The notes under the pieces: generated by a model
The model's input: the letters and a program-made list of their open reading frames with translations, nothing else
What the model was told of the DNA's origin: nothing
Databases searched by the model: none
Program-made: the position numbers and the translations under genes
Source: Janthinobacterium lividum
Lineage (GTDB): Bacteria > Pseudomonadota > Gammaproteobacteria > Burkholderiales > Burkholderiaceae_D
DNA: 64,000 nt
NCBI RefSeq assembly: GCF_011601275.1
Contig: NZ_JAAOLY010000004.1
Location: forward strand, 124,001 to 188,000
Reading direction: 5' to 3'
Part shown: in pieces, positions 17,401 through 26,477 of the stretch
Layout of the letters: each line of letters opens with the position of its first letter
How positions within the stretch are numbered: the stretch's first letter is position 1

Positions 17401-18582
17401 GGAAATGCTGGTATTTTTGAGTTCACCGTTTATGTTGGAAAAAGCATGGCGTGTCACGTCACCTTTGGCGGTAGTGATCGTGGTTCCCGATGCATCGTAA
17501 ACGAATGTATCGACTTCCTCGCCACCGGACAAACCGCTTTGCTGGACCCGTTTGTCAGCGTAGTAGCTATAAGTGCTATAACGAATTCCATTGATCGAAA
17601 TGCCAGTGAGCAAGGCTGGATCGGCATTTTCATAGTGGTACTGTCGAATGTCCGGCGAATTTCCTGGCGATGTTACTTTTGCCAGGAGGCCCGAAGCATT
17701 ATATTCGTAGCTCCATAGGCTGCCTGCCGAGTCGCGCACCGTCGCAACCAGGCCATTACTTCCATAGGTAAATTGAATGTTTTGACCTATGTGATTGGAT
17801 ATCTTGCTGACGCGATTAACGCCGTTGTACTCATAAAAAATACCTACACCGACGAAATTGAAAATGCTAAGAATGCGCCCTCCCGTATCGTAGGAGTAAA
17901 TGAGTTTTCCTTTAAACAGAGTCCAGCCATCCGATGTATATTGCAATTCCCCGACCGTATCGGTGCCACCTGGCGTGTAGATGTAGGTACCTTCCTCTCC
18001 GACATCACGCTTGTAACGATGCGTAAACTGTTTTCCGCTCGAGTCAATGACCGTCGCTGACTGCGGAATGCACATCGAATCCATCCTGATGCAACCCGCA
18101 GTGCTGGCTATAATCCTCGGGACATCATATTTAGACAGCCAATTTTTCCCGAAAAATGTACCGGTTGCTTGGCGGCTGCGATAGGTCCGTGCCAAGCTAA
18201 GCCCGTACTCGCCATGGGAAAAAAAATCCGTTTCTGTCTTGTGCTTTTCCCCTGTAGCTATCACAACTGGATTGTTAGTCGATTGTGGGGCGCCGGATAG
18301 GCAGTCTTTATCTATATTCGAGTTACTCTCATATGTAGGAGCTGCTTTCGGCGAGCCACCTTGACCACCGTCGCCGGGCGTGGCCCCACCAAATCCATAG
18401 TCAATTGGACTAGGCGTATATTCAGTCTTGCAAAATTGCGTGCCATCCTCTCGATAAGCCCATTTTTTTCCAGGACCACACTCATGTATCTCTACAGTGC
18501 TGTCGGCGTTGGCAGGTGAAGGTGCTATCGAGAGGAAACTGGCTATGAAAATGAGGAGACTGCTTACGGAATAATATTTCAC
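14443..18582 (-). CDS. Secreted RHS/YD-repeat polymorphic toxin carried by the prophage
   Basis: 1379 residues. The start is GTG at 18582 with GGAG six bases upstream, giving an N-terminal signal peptide (hydrophobic residues 5-20, cleavage near ANA-DS). A DUF6531-like region ([16 protein letters not shown], about residue 107) leads into many YD repeats (e.g. [22 protein letters not shown]) and the RHS core motif ([21 protein letters not shown], around residue 1215). The last about 130 residues after DSNGLE are unrelated to RHS and are the predicted toxin: His in [11 protein letters not shown] precedes Cys in GIAQCAVNV, an order seen in circularly permuted NlpC/P60 (LRAT-like) enzymes. The class of activity is inference. 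GC content is lower than the flanking phage genes, showing independent acquisition between V and S. Confidence 0.85.
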   Translation of the reverse strand: MKYYSVSSLLIFIASFLSIAPSPANADSTVEIHECGPGKKWAYREDGTQFCKTEYTPSPIDYGFGGATPGDGGQGGSPKAAPTYESNSNIDKDCLSGAPQSTNNPVVIATGEKHKTETDFFSHGEYGLSLARTYRSRQATGTFFGKNWLSKYDVPRIIASTAGCIRMDSMCIPQSATVIDSSGKQFTHRYKRDVGEEGTYIYTPGGTDTVGELQYTSDGWTLFKGKLIYSYDTGGRILSIFNFVGVGIFYEYNGVNRVSKISNHIGQNIQFTYGSNGLVATVRDSAGSLWSYEYNASGLLAKVTSPGNSPDIRQYHYENADPALLTGISINGIRYSTYSYYADKRVQQSGLSGGEEVDTFVYDASGTTITTAKGDVTRHAFSNINGELKNTSISRAGSTTCSAAAAASSYDTNGYLSTTTDWNGVVTSFSYSVDGKLLQKTTATGTSAASTTRNSWIGDNISQTEFVDSGNQVYARIQYSYVNSGLATGKLESTTFSDVLSGSQRVTQYAYTFHGNEAIASSTVSVSMPAGAATYTSIYDLSGNLTSRTNPLNQIESWANYNGLGLPMTYVDLNGVTTSYTYDPRGNLLSATTNGRTTVYSYTHDRQISTISRPDGSVVRYKYNAAGRLESVGNALSEFANLAVDVPGNSVRASSPRKYADINGTVPVAVGTTEFSATTVLDSLGRPYTQLGNNGQRVEKRYDNNGNLTSSTDAQGRATTYQYDAANRLVSSRAADGGTTSMTYDAQGNLTSVTDPRPLQTRYTYNGFGQVTSITSPDTGTSTFGYDSAGWLSSEVKADGKTISYHWDSLGRKRARISGVINETFNYDEGPYGIGRLTSFTDGTGETRYTYNASGDLLSQFNNMWGNLYTTNWSYDAAGRLTSMAYPRGLTLYYQYDGIGRLSNVTSNLGAPWNTLADTLLYQPAGGALYAWRFGNNVPRTIKLDADGQVTQVAGGSQNTVYAYNTTGQMNAMTDHANPAMSQTVDYDLSDRIAGATRSSDLQAFEWDQAGNRTWQGRHGYIYNYVNDVQSNRLLSWSGNGQWRNFGYDAVGNVASETRHDGTRTYTYDAMNRMETVSANGAFIGYYYYNALNQRLYKNTQSGGVVSIFGPDGQLLLEEGMLNTSYVWLGSELLGVLRGGWFYASHNDKLGRPEVLTNSTGGVAWRAANAAFDRKVIVDNIGGMHVGFPGQYYDTESGLWYNWNRYYDASLGRYLQSDAIGLAGGINTYAYVGGNPISSIDSNGLETCVLVTTNSWGFRDHAALYMSQAGEKGQPILFDPSGSYAQSNGGGTGDVVEGSTASIGKFSKYHADSKIEKNCKDTSKKEEQRLLQKIEGMQSPGIAQCAVNVSNVLNQSPYFPHVTSGTLLPGNLFRDAGKK

Positions 18583-18696
18583 TATTTCTCCTGAGAAATT
18601 TATATAAAATATATCATTAAAAATAATATTACCATTTTGAATTGTTTCTTGGTAACAAATTTTCTGATGTCGACTTGCACCTATTCATAGCTTTTT

Positions 18697-19164
18697 TCAC
18701 CCTGACCTGATGTAATGTAATAGCGATTCGAGTACTAACGTCCGATCCTGTTCACTCAAGCCGAGCAGGGGGCGCTTCCGGTACTTGTAGACTGCCCCGT
18801 TCTTGGTAACCCGCTCTTGCTGACCAAACTGATGCACGCGCGCCACGCGCGCCACCCAGCCAAAGAAGCCGACCTCGATCTGGTCGCCGGTCGCCTTCAC
18901 TTTCAGATGCTTAGCGGTGCGGATCTTGGCAAACATCGCTGCCTTCTGCCGCTTGATGCGTCCATTCTTCCCCTTGAATTCCTTGCGCCGCTTGCGCGCC
19001 GGATAGGCCGCGCCATCCGGCCCCTGCTGGGCCTTGATACGCTGCGCCTGGCTGCGGCGCAAGTCGATGGCCACCTTGTGATTGATGGCTCGGCGCTGGG
19101 TTGGCTGCAGCTTGGCCAGCAGGGCGCCGGCCCAGGCTTCCAGCGCGTGCAGGTCGTCACTCAT
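18697..19164 (-). CDS. S: P2-like tail completion protein S
   Basis: A 155-residue GpS-family (phage virion morphogenesis) protein that completes the tail for joining to heads. The sequence shows the LEAWAGALLAKLQPTQRR start, a basic central region (RKRRKEFKGKNGRIKRQ) and VARVHQFGQQERV. The ATG at 19164 overlaps the stop of R (ATGA); the upstream in-frame ATG is not supported. It is the last phage gene before the RHS cargo. Confidence 0.9.
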   Translation of the reverse strand: MSDDLHALEAWAGALLAKLQPTQRRAINHKVAIDLRRSQAQRIKAQQGPDGAAYPARKRRKEFKGKNGRIKRQKAAMFAKIRTAKHLKVKATGDQIEVGFFGWVARVARVHQFGQQERVTKNGAVYKYRKRPLLGLSEQDRTLVLESLLHYIRSG

Positions 19165-19649
19165 GCTGTCGCCTCGGGCGTGCGCCATTCGGCCAGTAGG
19201 GTGTCGCCGTCGTACAGCTTCCAGAACTCGTCCGCGTAGGCCGGCATGTGCTGTATCTCGGCCAGGTGCTGGATATTCAGGCGGCCAGCTTCGCCGGTCT
19301 TGACGGCCACGCGCTCGGTCAGGTCCAGTTTGATGGAGATATCGACCGTTTCATGGTTATTAAAGTCCACCTCGAAGGCGATCCCGTGCTTGCGCGTTTC
19401 CTCATTGGCCATCAGGTCGAGCTGATGCACTTTCAGCCAGGCGATCAGGGCCACCATGATCGCGTCCGCGTCGCCCGCGTAATCGGTCACGATCAGGTGG
19501 AGCTTGAAGCGGTATTCGAAGGAGAAGGAGGCGGTCGCGGTGGCCACCACATTGCCTTCGTCGACAAAGACGACGAGGCGGTCAGGATCGCGCTGCAGCT
19601 CGGGGATGGCGGCGGCTAGGTGCTGGCGCAGGCTATTCGGTTTGTACAT
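19161..19649 (-). CDS. R: P2-like tail completion protein R
   Basis: A 162-residue GpR-family protein required for tail completion. The start MYKPNSLRQHLAAAIPEL and the HLIVTDYAGDADAIMVALIAWL segment are typical of the family. It overlaps the lysis gene upstream by 17 bp and S downstream by 4 bp. Confidence 0.92.
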   Translation of the reverse strand: MYKPNSLRQHLAAAIPELQRDPDRLVVFVDEGNVVATATASFSFEYRFKLHLIVTDYAGDADAIMVALIAWLKVHQLDLMANEETRKHGIAFEVDFNNHETVDISIKLDLTERVAVKTGEAGRLNIQHLAEIQHMPAYADEFWKLYDGDTLLAEWRTPEATA

Positions 19650-20157
19650 GGTAGGTGTCTCGCATTAGGTTGTAGGCGTCGATGCAGGCGTTGAGCTGGC
19701 GGGTGGCGGCGTCGCCGTCGCTGGCGATGGTGTCAAGAGCTGCCGCAGCCGCGCCGTCAAGTTCGGCACGCGCTTGGTGGCGATCGCCGCCGGCAGCGGC
19801 GGAATCTGTGGTACCGGCGCCAGTGCCGGGGCAATGGCCGGCGACGGGGATTGACAGGCGGATAGCGCCGCTGCGCACGTCAGCCATAAAGCGGTCGCGG
19901 TCAGTTTGTGCATGGTGGTTGTCCTGGTTGAGTTGATCGGTGCGTGCGGCGAGCTGGCCGGTGGCCGCGCGTTCCAGTTGCAGCACGCGGCCGGTGGCCT
20001 GGACCAGCGCGGTGGCGGCCGTTTCCTGGGCGGTGGCCGCCATGCGGCGCATGTCGCCCAGGGCCGCGTCCTTGCGCCAGCCCTGCACGCTCCAGCCCAA
20101 CATGGCGCCGGCCAGCAGGCCCACGGCCAGCGCGCGCCAGGGCGGCGCCGCGATCAC
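19633..20157 (-). CDS. lysB: Rz-like i-spanin (P2 LysB analogue)
   Basis: About 174 residues with one N-terminal hydrophobic segment (VGLLAGAMLGWSVQG) and then a helical, Gln/Ala-rich periplasmic part. This is the layout of the inner-membrane spanin subunit. The GTG at 20157 overlaps the endolysin stop (GTGA). A complete small lipoprotein gene, the o-spanin, is embedded in another frame at 19665-19913, the usual Rz/Rz1 arrangement, which supports the call even though sequence similarity is low. Spanins fuse inner and outer membranes at the last step of lysis. Confidence 0.75.
   Translation of the reverse strand: MIAAPPWRALAVGLLAGAMLGWSVQGWRKDAALGDMRRMAATAQETAATALVQATGRVLQLERAATGQLAARTDQLNQDNHHAQTDRDRFMADVRSGAIRLSIPVAGHCPGTGAGTTDSAAAGGDRHQARAELDGAAAAALDTIASDGDAATRQLNACIDAYNLMRDTYHVQTE
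19665..19913 (-). CDS. lysC: Rz1-like o-spanin lipoprotein (P2 LysC analogue)
   Basis: 82 residues with a lipoprotein signal sequence: a basic start, hydrophobic ALWLTCAAAL and lipobox LSAC with the acylated Cys at residue 20. The mature part is proline-rich, as in all Rz1 proteins. It lies entirely within the Rz-like gene in a different frame. It should sit in the outer membrane and bind the Rz subunit across the periplasm. Confidence 0.85.
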   Translation of the reverse strand: MHKLTATALWLTCAAALSACQSPSPAIAPALAPVPQIPPLPAAIATKRVPNLTARLRQLLTPSPATATPPPASSTPASTPTT

Positions 20158-20714
20158 GGCGCCACCCGCGTGCGCAGCCAGCCGAACAGAAAGCGGCGCT
20201 GTGTCTTGTTCGCTTCCGTGATGTCCAGGTAGCGCGCCGCCTGCAAGCCGTTCAGGGCGTGCAGCATGACGGCGGCGCCTTCCTGGCCGCGCCACGCGAG
20301 GAAGGCGGCCAGCGCGCCCAGCGACTGCTTGCCCAGGTGGCCATCGATGGTGAGCACGGGATAGCGCGCGCCCGTGTCGTTGAAACCGTTCAGCCAGCGC
20401 TGCAGGAATTCGGCCGCCACGCGCGGCCCCATGTTCACGCCCGTGTCGATCAGTTCCGCGCCAATGCCGGCGTGGATGGCCAGCACCTGGTCGAATTTCG
20501 GCGCCGTGATGTAGCGGGCCGTGTAGATGGCGCGCGCCAGGGCCACGGGCAAGTCGCGCATGGCGCCCTGGTAGCCGTTGGCGCGGGCCACGGCCACGGT
20601 GATGCCGTAGTTGGTTTCGCCGCCTTTGTCGTGCGGGTCGTTCACATAGCCGCCTTCGGCGCGCAGGATTGCGTCGATGGTGCGTGCGATCAACGGGTTT
20701 TCCGTGGTGGCCAT
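20154..20714 (-). CDS. Endolysin, glycoside hydrolase family 108
   Basis: A 186-residue N-acetylmuramidase. The catalytic Glu lies in the hallmark EGGYVNDPHDKGGETNYGIT (about residues 20-39), followed by the peptidoglycan-binding region with NMGPRVAAEFLQRWLN and the DGHLGKQSLGAL repeat motif. It degrades the cell wall during lysis and depends on the holin gene upstream, whose stop overlaps its start codon. No signal peptide is seen, so release should need the holin. Confidence 0.92.
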   Translation of the reverse strand: MATTENPLIARTIDAILRAEGGYVNDPHDKGGETNYGITVAVARANGYQGAMRDLPVALARAIYTARYITAPKFDQVLAIHAGIGAELIDTGVNMGPRVAAEFLQRWLNGFNDTGARYPVLTIDGHLGKQSLGALAAFLAWRGQEGAAVMLHALNGLQAARYLDITEANKTQRRFLFGWLRTRVAP

Positions 20715-21085
20715 CAATGCTCCTTCGCGTCGTTGACCAGCTCGGCGATGTCCTTGTCGCTGCGGCGCTGGAACCACAGGGCCACGGCGCGCGATACCCA
20801 CCAGCCGGGCGCGCCCACGATCAGATCGACGGCGGAAGCGTTGACCATGGCGCCGATGGCGGGCAGTTGCGCGCACAGCAGCTGATACGCGGTGCCGCCC
20901 AGCAGGCACGAGAACACGCCGGCGCAGGCCAGGCGGGCGACGAATTCGCCCTTGTTGAATGTGCCGTCGCTGTTCAAGGGCGGCAGCACGATGTACAGCA
21001 TGGCGGCGCCGATCATGCCCAGCGCGGCCTTGAAGCCGTACAGTTTGACCAGGGCGGCAAAGCCACCAAACGATTCTGCGGACAT
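20714..21085 (-). CDS. Phage holin
   Basis: A 123-residue membrane protein with hydrophobic segments at about residues 20-36 (GMIGAAMLYIVLPP), 50-68 (LACAGVFSCLLGGTAYQLL) and 72-105. It lies directly upstream of the endolysin and overlaps it by one base, the standard lysis cassette order. The ATG at 21085 (MSAESFGG) is favoured because GGAG lies nine bases upstream; an ATG at 21100 is the alternative. Confidence 0.85.
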   Translation of the reverse strand: MSAESFGGFAALVKLYGFKAALGMIGAAMLYIVLPPLNSDGTFNKGEFVARLACAGVFSCLLGGTAYQLLCAQLPAIGAMVNASAVDLIVGAPGWWVSRAVALWFQRRSDKDIAELVNDAKEH

Positions 21086-21131
21086 AGCTTGTTTCTCCAT
21101 GATGAGTATAAGTAGAGGTGTTGTTAAAAAT

Positions 21132-21341
21132 TCAGTCCCATAGCTGCACGATGTTGGCCACGCTGGCCGTGCTGGCAACAGGTTCCGGCAAGGTGACGAG
21201 CAAGCCGGCCGGCAGCACGGCGCCGTGGCGCGCCAGGGCCGGATTCATTTCCAGGGTTTGCTCGACATAGCCGGCGCCGTCGCCCAGGTAGCGCCAGACC
21301 AGCGCGTCTACCGTGTCGTGCTGCTGCGTGCGCACCTGCAT
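21132..21341 (-). CDS. X: P2-like tail protein X
   Basis: 69 residues. GpX proteins are small LysM-like tail components; the pattern MQVRTQQHDTVDALVWRYLG ... LALARHG ... LPAGLLVTLPE is diagnostic (LysM-type fold that binds at the tail/baseplate). The ATG at 21341 overlaps the stop of gene L. P2 GpX is 67 residues. Confidence 0.93.
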   Translation of the reverse strand: MQVRTQQHDTVDALVWRYLGDGAGYVEQTLEMNPALARHGAVLPAGLLVTLPEPVASTASVANIVQLWD

Positions 21342-21847
21342 CAGATCAATTCCACCGTCAGGTGCGTGCGCCCGACCATATCGGCGATGGCCCATTGCGC
21401 ATTCCTGCGCTGCGCGCCGGGCGCCTCGTCCAGCCATTCCATGCTTTTCTTATCGCTGGCCGACGACGCCGTGGTGTCGTAGTCGCGGTAACGCTCGATC
21501 AAGTCCGCCTTGGCCGTGCTGTAGACGGCGCGCCGGTATTGCGCCAGCAAGCGGCTTTCGCGGTTGATTTTCGATGCCGGCACGTCCGCCAGCGCGGCGA
21601 TACCAGCGCCGGCATGCACGCTTTGCCAGGCGGCCAGCTCGCGGTTCACCTGCAGGATCGCGTCAACCACGGCTTGCACCAGGCGCGCGTCGGTGACAGT
21701 GCCGTCCAGGCGCATGGCGTCGCGGATTTCGGCAAGAACAACGTCGGGGAACCAGCCATCGTTTTCCACGATGCCGGGCGTTGGCGCCGGTGCTGGCGGC
21801 GTGCCGCCGGCGCTTGGTGCGCGGGGAGGAAGGGCGATAAAGGACAT
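21341..21847 (-). CDS. L: P2-like head completion protein L
   Basis: A 168-residue GpL-family protein that completes DNA-filled heads before tail joining. A Pro/Ala-rich N-terminal stretch precedes the conserved helical core (DGWFPDVVLAEIRDAMRLDG, ASKINRESRLLAQYRRAVYS). The start is set at the ATG at 21847, which opens the family N terminus (MSFIALPP); in-frame upstream codons are ignored. L-X-holin order follows P2. Confidence 0.92.
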   Translation of the reverse strand: MSFIALPPRAPSAGGTPPAPAPTPGIVENDGWFPDVVLAEIRDAMRLDGTVTDARLVQAVVDAILQVNRELAAWQSVHAGAGIAALADVPASKINRESRLLAQYRRAVYSTAKADLIERYRDYDTTASSASDKKSMEWLDEAPGAQRRNAQWAIADMVGRTHLTVELI

Positions 21848-21949
21848 GGTGTTTGCTGTGGAGTGAAGGGGGAGGCGGTGGACGGGGTTCATCAGGTCGC
21901 TGTTTTGGCCAGAATCCCCCCGTGCCGCCTGTGCGCCGGGGGCTGCTCT

Positions 21950-22666
21950 TTAGCTGGAATCGGCCGCGCGCTTGATGCGCCGCTCCAGCCGTTCCATGTC
22001 TTTCTTGACGCCGACGGACTCGGACAAGGCCCGCGCACGCTGCAACTGGGCCATGGCGATGCCAGCTTGTTCCAGCAGGGCCGGGGCGATGTCCGTCGCG
22101 TCCTGCTGGTCCAGCACGGCCACCATGGCCAGGCCGATGGCCTTGTGCAGCTTGGCGCGTGCCTGGTCGGGCGCGTCGCTGGCGGCCGTCATCGCTTCGA
22201 CGGCACCCAGCACGGCCACGGCATGCTGCGGATCGTCACCCAGCTTGCCCTGCAGGTAGGCGGCCGCGAATTCGTCCAGCATCATGGTGGGAATGTCGCG
22301 GCTGTAGCCATCCGGCAGGGTGAACTTGTGTTCCATGCAGTAGGCGGCAATCACCAGGGCGCGGTCATACTCGCCCGTGTCGATGTGCCATACCAGCAGG
22401 GTGGCCACCACGTCGTCTTGCGCACCCTTGCCGCCGGCCAGCACGCCGTCGATCCATTGCGCATAGGTCGCCAGCATGGTGGCCTTGACCTCGATCTTGC
22501 GTTCCACCGACTGGATGGATTTCAGGCGGCGCCGGTCGTCGGACAGTTTATAAAGCATCAGCTCATAGGCGCTGCCGGTGGTCACGCCCAGCGGCTCGGC
22601 GGCGCCGGCCGTGCGCTCGGCCAGCATGCGCGCGCGGTGGCGCAGGGCAGGGGAAAGGTGATGCAT
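21950..22666 (-). CDS. M: P2-like terminase endonuclease subunit M
   Basis: A 238-residue GpM small terminase subunit, which with P cuts and packages DNA at cos. The N-terminal HLSPALRHRARMLAERTAG, the LSDDRRRLKSIQSVERKIEVK region and the VWHIDTGEYDRALVIAAYC motif are typical. It lies 3 bp after gene N. The presence of both M and P shows that the packaging machinery is retained. Confidence 0.93.
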   Translation of the reverse strand: MHHLSPALRHRARMLAERTAGAAEPLGVTTGSAYELMLYKLSDDRRRLKSIQSVERKIEVKATMLATYAQWIDGVLAGGKGAQDDVVATLLVWHIDTGEYDRALVIAAYCMEHKFTLPDGYSRDIPTMMLDEFAAAYLQGKLGDDPQHAVAVLGAVEAMTAASDAPDQARAKLHKAIGLAMVAVLDQQDATDIAPALLEQAGIAMAQLQRARALSESVGVKKDMERLERRIKRAADSS

Positions 22667-22669
22667 CGC

Positions 22670-23686
22670 TTACGCTTTCAGCTCGATGTGCTCGACCAGC
22701 GCGGCCAGGCCCAGGTCTTCGATGACATACGCGTCATTCGACGACTCGTAGTTCTCGATGCGGTCGCGCGATGGCTTGTCCTCGACGCGGCGGCGGCGCG
22801 CACCGTCCTGGAAGTAGATCGACAGATTGTCGAAACGGGTAATCAGGATGGCGTTGTCCGGGAAGTAGGGCACGCGCACAGCCGGCAGGCCGCCAATGCG
22901 TTTCTGGCTGATGATGATGTCGGCCGCCAGGGTTTCCGTGGGCGCCTGCTTGGTATTTACCAGCGGGAAGTATTTGTCGCTCAAGAGCTTGCGCCCGACA
23001 ATGGCGACCAGGCCCGTGTCTTCCTGATACCACGGGTCCAGCAGGTTGACGGCATCGACCACGGCCGCGTCCAGGTTGGCATAGTCGGCATCCGCACCCT
23101 CGCCGATGATGACCTTGCCCGGCAAGCCTGCGCCGACGAGGCCCAGCACGCGCTCGGGTGCCTGTTCGCGCAAGTGCTGAAGCCAGCCCTTGTTCACGTC
23201 CTGCAGCAACGGATTGGCGGCCAGGTCGGTGGTGGCCATGACCTTGACGCCATTAAAACCGATGACGATGCGGTCCAGCGCCTGGCGAATGATGATGGCA
23301 TTGGCCACGCGCGATTGAAAATCGGGGAACTTGGCCCAGGCGTCCAGCTTGGCATACGTCAGGTGCGTGTCGAAGTTGGTTTGTTCGCAGCGGTACTTGG
23401 TGCTGTCCAGGGTGGACAGGTCGCGCGTCTCGCGTTCCTTGTCCTTGGTGTTGGTGCGGCCGGCAATCGGGCCGGAGACGCCCAGGCCCAGCTTTTCGCC
23501 TTCCTGTTCGGCCACGCCCATGATGTTAATTTTCGACAGGAACTCGCTCGATTCCTGCATCTTCGTTTCCAGCTTCTGCTGGATGCTGGGCGCCACGCTG
23601 AAGGTTTTGGCGACGCTTTCCGTGTCGTTCAGTTGACCCAGGCGGGTTTCGTACTGGCTGTAGACCTGGCGGGTTTGCTTTTTCAT
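22670..23686 (-). CDS. N: P2-like major capsid protein N
   Basis: A 338-residue GpN HK97-fold capsid subunit (P2: 357). The N terminus (KKQTRQVYSQYETRLGQLN) and the ILITRFDNLSIYFQDGARRR motif near the C terminus are highly conserved in the family. It is preceded by gene O, the scaffold/protease that processes it, and followed by M. Confidence 0.95.
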   Translation of the reverse strand: MKKQTRQVYSQYETRLGQLNDTESVAKTFSVAPSIQQKLETKMQESSEFLSKINIMGVAEQEGEKLGLGVSGPIAGRTNTKDKERETRDLSTLDSTKYRCEQTNFDTHLTYAKLDAWAKFPDFQSRVANAIIIRQALDRIVIGFNGVKVMATTDLAANPLLQDVNKGWLQHLREQAPERVLGLVGAGLPGKVIIGEGADADYANLDAAVVDAVNLLDPWYQEDTGLVAIVGRKLLSDKYFPLVNTKQAPTETLAADIIISQKRIGGLPAVRVPYFPDNAILITRFDNLSIYFQDGARRRRVEDKPSRDRIENYESSNDAYVIEDLGLAALVEHIELKA

Positions 23687-23734
23687 CTATTTTTGCTCCG
23701 TGATTGATATGGGTAGTGGGGATGGCGTGGCCGC

Positions 23735-24541
23735 TTAAAACTCGGTCTGCACGGCGGCGCCGTTGCCGTTGCCGTTGCCGTTGCCGGTGGCGGACGGGCG
23801 GCGCGGCGCGTTGCCGGGCGCCTCGTCCATTTGCGTCTTGAAGGCGGCCAGCTCTTGCTGCGTCGCCGCCAGGGCCGTTTCCGCTTTGTCCAGGCGCGCC
23901 AGCGTGCTGGCGTAGTTGTCGTTGACCGTGACGACGTGGCCGGCCAGGGTTTCCACGGCTTCGCTGATGTCGGCGAACTGCGCGGCGTCGGTGCCGGATT
24001 TATTGGAGAAGCGCGACAACAGGTTTTTGACGGCATCGGCCAGCTTCACGCCTGCCGGTTCATCGAATACCAGTTCGACCTCGACGGCAGTGCTAAACAG
24101 GTTGGTGCTTTGCTGCTTGCGGTTGGCCGAGAATTTCAGGGCATCGGTGCCCAGGCTGGCGGGGCTGTCGGTGACGCCCAGGCCGACCAGGTAGGGTTGC
24201 GCCGTGTCGGCGAAGTCAGGTTGAATTTCCAGGCTGGTGTACAGCTTCTGTTTGGCCTTGTTGATGGCGACCAGTTCCGGAGTGGGTTCGATCTGCGCGA
24301 ACAGCGCCAGTTTCTTGCCGTTGTCGGTGTCCACTTCTTCCGCCTTGACGGCGATCACGTCGCCGTAGGCTTTGAACTGGCTGTCGGGCAGGATGCCCCG
24401 GATGTGTTCGAGCCAGATGCGCGCGCCGTAGGTTTTCGGGTTGTAGCTGGCGGCGAGTTGCTCGATGGTGGCGCGGTCGATGTTGCGGCCGTCCGTGGTG
24501 GCGCCTTCGGTAGCGACGCGGAAAAACTGGGATTTAGGCAT
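23735..24541 (-). CDS. O: P2-like capsid scaffolding protease O
   Basis: A 268-residue GpO protein: an N-terminal serine protease domain (FFRVATEGATTDGRNIDR; candidate catalytic His in WLEHIRG; SLEIQPDF) followed by a C-terminal helical scaffold (coiled coil around residues 190-245) and a Gly/Asn low-complexity tail. It guides assembly of N and then cleaves capsid proteins. The ATG at 24541 starts the conserved domain; a longer upstream frame overlaps the divergent gene P and is not supported. Confidence 0.93.
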   Translation of the reverse strand: MPKSQFFRVATEGATTDGRNIDRATIEQLAASYNPKTYGARIWLEHIRGILPDSQFKAYGDVIAVKAEEVDTDNGKKLALFAQIEPTPELVAINKAKQKLYTSLEIQPDFADTAQPYLVGLGVTDSPASLGTDALKFSANRKQQSTNLFSTAVEVELVFDEPAGVKLADAVKNLLSRFSNKSGTDAAQFADISEAVETLAGHVVTVNDNYASTLARLDKAETALAATQQELAAFKTQMDEAPGNAPRRPSATGNGNGNGNGAAVQTEF

Positions 24542-24677
24542 GGCGTTGGGTCTCGGTTGATCGGATAACGCCATGGTCAACGTCTTGGGCTGGGGATTCA
24601 ATGCGGGGCGGGTTGCTATGGCCAATAGCGACTTTTGCCTTTCCCCGTTCCGCGCGCGCGCGGCCTACGCTGGCGGC

Positions 24678-26477
24678 ATGTTAGGAATCCATCCCACCCC
24701 TGAAGAAAAAATCGCCGAACTGGCCGTGCCCGAATCCGAGCCGCGCCGTGCCGCGCGCGCCCTGTACTGGAAGGGCTGGCGCATTTCGTCCATCGCCCGA
24801 CACTTAGGGATCAAGCGCAGCACGATCAACAGCTGGAAGGCGCGCGACGAGTGGGACAAGGCGCAGGCCATCGAGCACGTCGAGGCGTCGGCCGAGCTGC
24901 GCCTGGTGAAGCTGATCGAAAAAGAGGTCAAGAGCGGCAGCGACTACAAGGAAATTGATTTACTCGCCCGCACCATCGTGCAGATGGCGCGCGTGCGCAG
25001 GTACGAGCAACCCGGAGGGAATGAAGTCGATCTCAATCCCAAGCTGGCGAACCGGAATGCTGGCCCAAAGAAGAAGCCGACGCGCAACGATTTCAGCGAC
25101 GAACAGCGCATCCAGCTGCTGGACGCCTTCCAGGACTCGCTCTTCGATTACCAGAAGGTCTGGTATCGCAACGGCGACCAGCGCACGCGCGCCATCCTCA
25201 AGAGCCGCCAGATTGGCGCCACTTGGTACTTCGCCCGCGAGGCGCTGGCCGACGCCATGGCCACGGGCCGCAATCAGATTTTCCTGTCCGCGTCGAAGTC
25301 GCAGGCGCACGTCTTCAAGCAATACATCGTGCAATTCGCTCGCGAGGCAGCCGGCATCGACCTGACGGGGGATCCCATCGTGCTGCCGAACGGCGCGCAC
25401 CTGTACTTCCTGGGCACGAACGCGCGCACGGCGCAGGGCTACCACGGCAATTTCTACTTCGATGAATTTTTCTGGACGCAGAATTTCCAGGAGTTGAACA
25501 AGGTGGCCTCGGGCATGGCCATTCATAAGAAATGGCGCAAGACGTATTTTTCCACGCCATCCTCGACCACGCACCAGGCCTATCCATTCTGGACGGGCGA
25601 GCTGTTCAACAAGCGCCGCGCCAAGGCCGAGCAGTTCAACATCGACGTGAGCCACCAGCGCCTGGCGTCTGGTTTTACGGGCGAAGACAAGATATGGCGC
25701 CAGATCGTCACGATCCTGGATGCCGAGCGGGGCGGCTGCAACCTGTTCGACATCGATGAACTGCGCAATTTCGAATACAGCCCGGACCAGTTCGAAAACC
25801 TGTTGATGTGCAATTTCATCGACGATTCGGCCTCGGTCTTCCCCTTGAACGAGCTGCAGCGCTGCATGGTCGATTCCTGGGTGGAATGGGACGACTACAA
25901 GCCACTGCTGGGCCTGCGCCCCTTCGGCAACCGCGCCGTGTGGATCGGCTACGACCCGGCCTTGAACGGCGACAGCGCCGGCTGCGTGGTGCTGGCCCCG
26001 CCGATGACGGCCGGTGGCAAGTTCCGCGTGCTCGAGCGCCACCAGTGGCGCGGCCAGAGCTTTGAGGACCACGCCGAAGCCATCCGTCAGATGACGCAGC
26101 GCTACAACGTCGAATACATCGGCATCGACACCACGGGCATGGGCATCGGCGTGCTGCCCATCGTCAAGGGCTTCTTCCCGGCCGTCACGGCCCTGAACTA
26201 CTCGCCGGAAGTCAAAACCCGCATGGTGCTCAAAGCCAAAAACATCATCAGCAAGGGCCGGCTGGAATTTGACGCCGGCTGGATCGACATCGCGCAATCG
26301 TTCATGGCGATCCGCAAGACCCTCACGCCCAGCGGGCGGCACGTCACCTACGTGGCCGGGCGCAGCGACGAAACCGGCCACGCCGACCTGGCTTGGGCCT
26401 GCATGCACGCGCTCGACCACGAACCCTTCGAAGGCAGTACCGACAACCACCAATCCATCATGGAGATTTATTCTTGA
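24678..26477 (+). CDS. P: P2-like terminase ATPase subunit P
   Basis: 599 residues from the ATG at 24678 (P2 GpP: 590). An N-terminal HTH (ARHLGIKRSTINSWKAR) precedes the ATPase, where the P-loop variant SRQIGATWYFA and Walker B FYFDEFFW are visible, then the C-terminal nuclease-fold region (GYDPALNGDSAG, GIDTTGMGIG). It powers DNA packaging. An in-frame ATG at 24618 is possible but would overlap nothing conserved. It is divergent from gene O and overlaps Q, the usual P2 layout. Confidence 0.94.
   Translation: MLGIHPTPEEKIAELAVPESEPRRAARALYWKGWRISSIARHLGIKRSTINSWKARDEWDKAQAIEHVEASAELRLVKLIEKEVKSGSDYKEIDLLARTIVQMARVRRYEQPGGNEVDLNPKLANRNAGPKKKPTRNDFSDEQRIQLLDAFQDSLFDYQKVWYRNGDQRTRAILKSRQIGATWYFAREALADAMATGRNQIFLSASKSQAHVFKQYIVQFAREAAGIDLTGDPIVLPNGAHLYFLGTNARTAQGYHGNFYFDEFFWTQNFQELNKVASGMAIHKKWRKTYFSTPSSTTHQAYPFWTGELFNKRRAKAEQFNIDVSHQRLASGFTGEDKIWRQIVTILDAERGGCNLFDIDELRNFEYSPDQFENLLMCNFIDDSASVFPLNELQRCMVDSWVEWDDYKPLLGLRPFGNRAVWIGYDPALNGDSAGCVVLAPPMTAGGKFRVLERHQWRGQSFEDHAEAIRQMTQRYNVEYIGIDTTGMGIGVLPIVKGFFPAVTALNYSPEVKTRMVLKAKNIISKGRLEFDAGWIDIAQSFMAIRKTLTPSGRHVTYVAGRSDETGHADLAWACMHALDHEPFEGSTDNHQSIMEIYS

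Noticed and set aside
21362..23707. 781-codon open frame on + strand across genes L, M and N
   Set aside because: Runs antisense through three genes with firm family identity; composition rich in Gln/His/Gly/Arg is typical of shadow frames.
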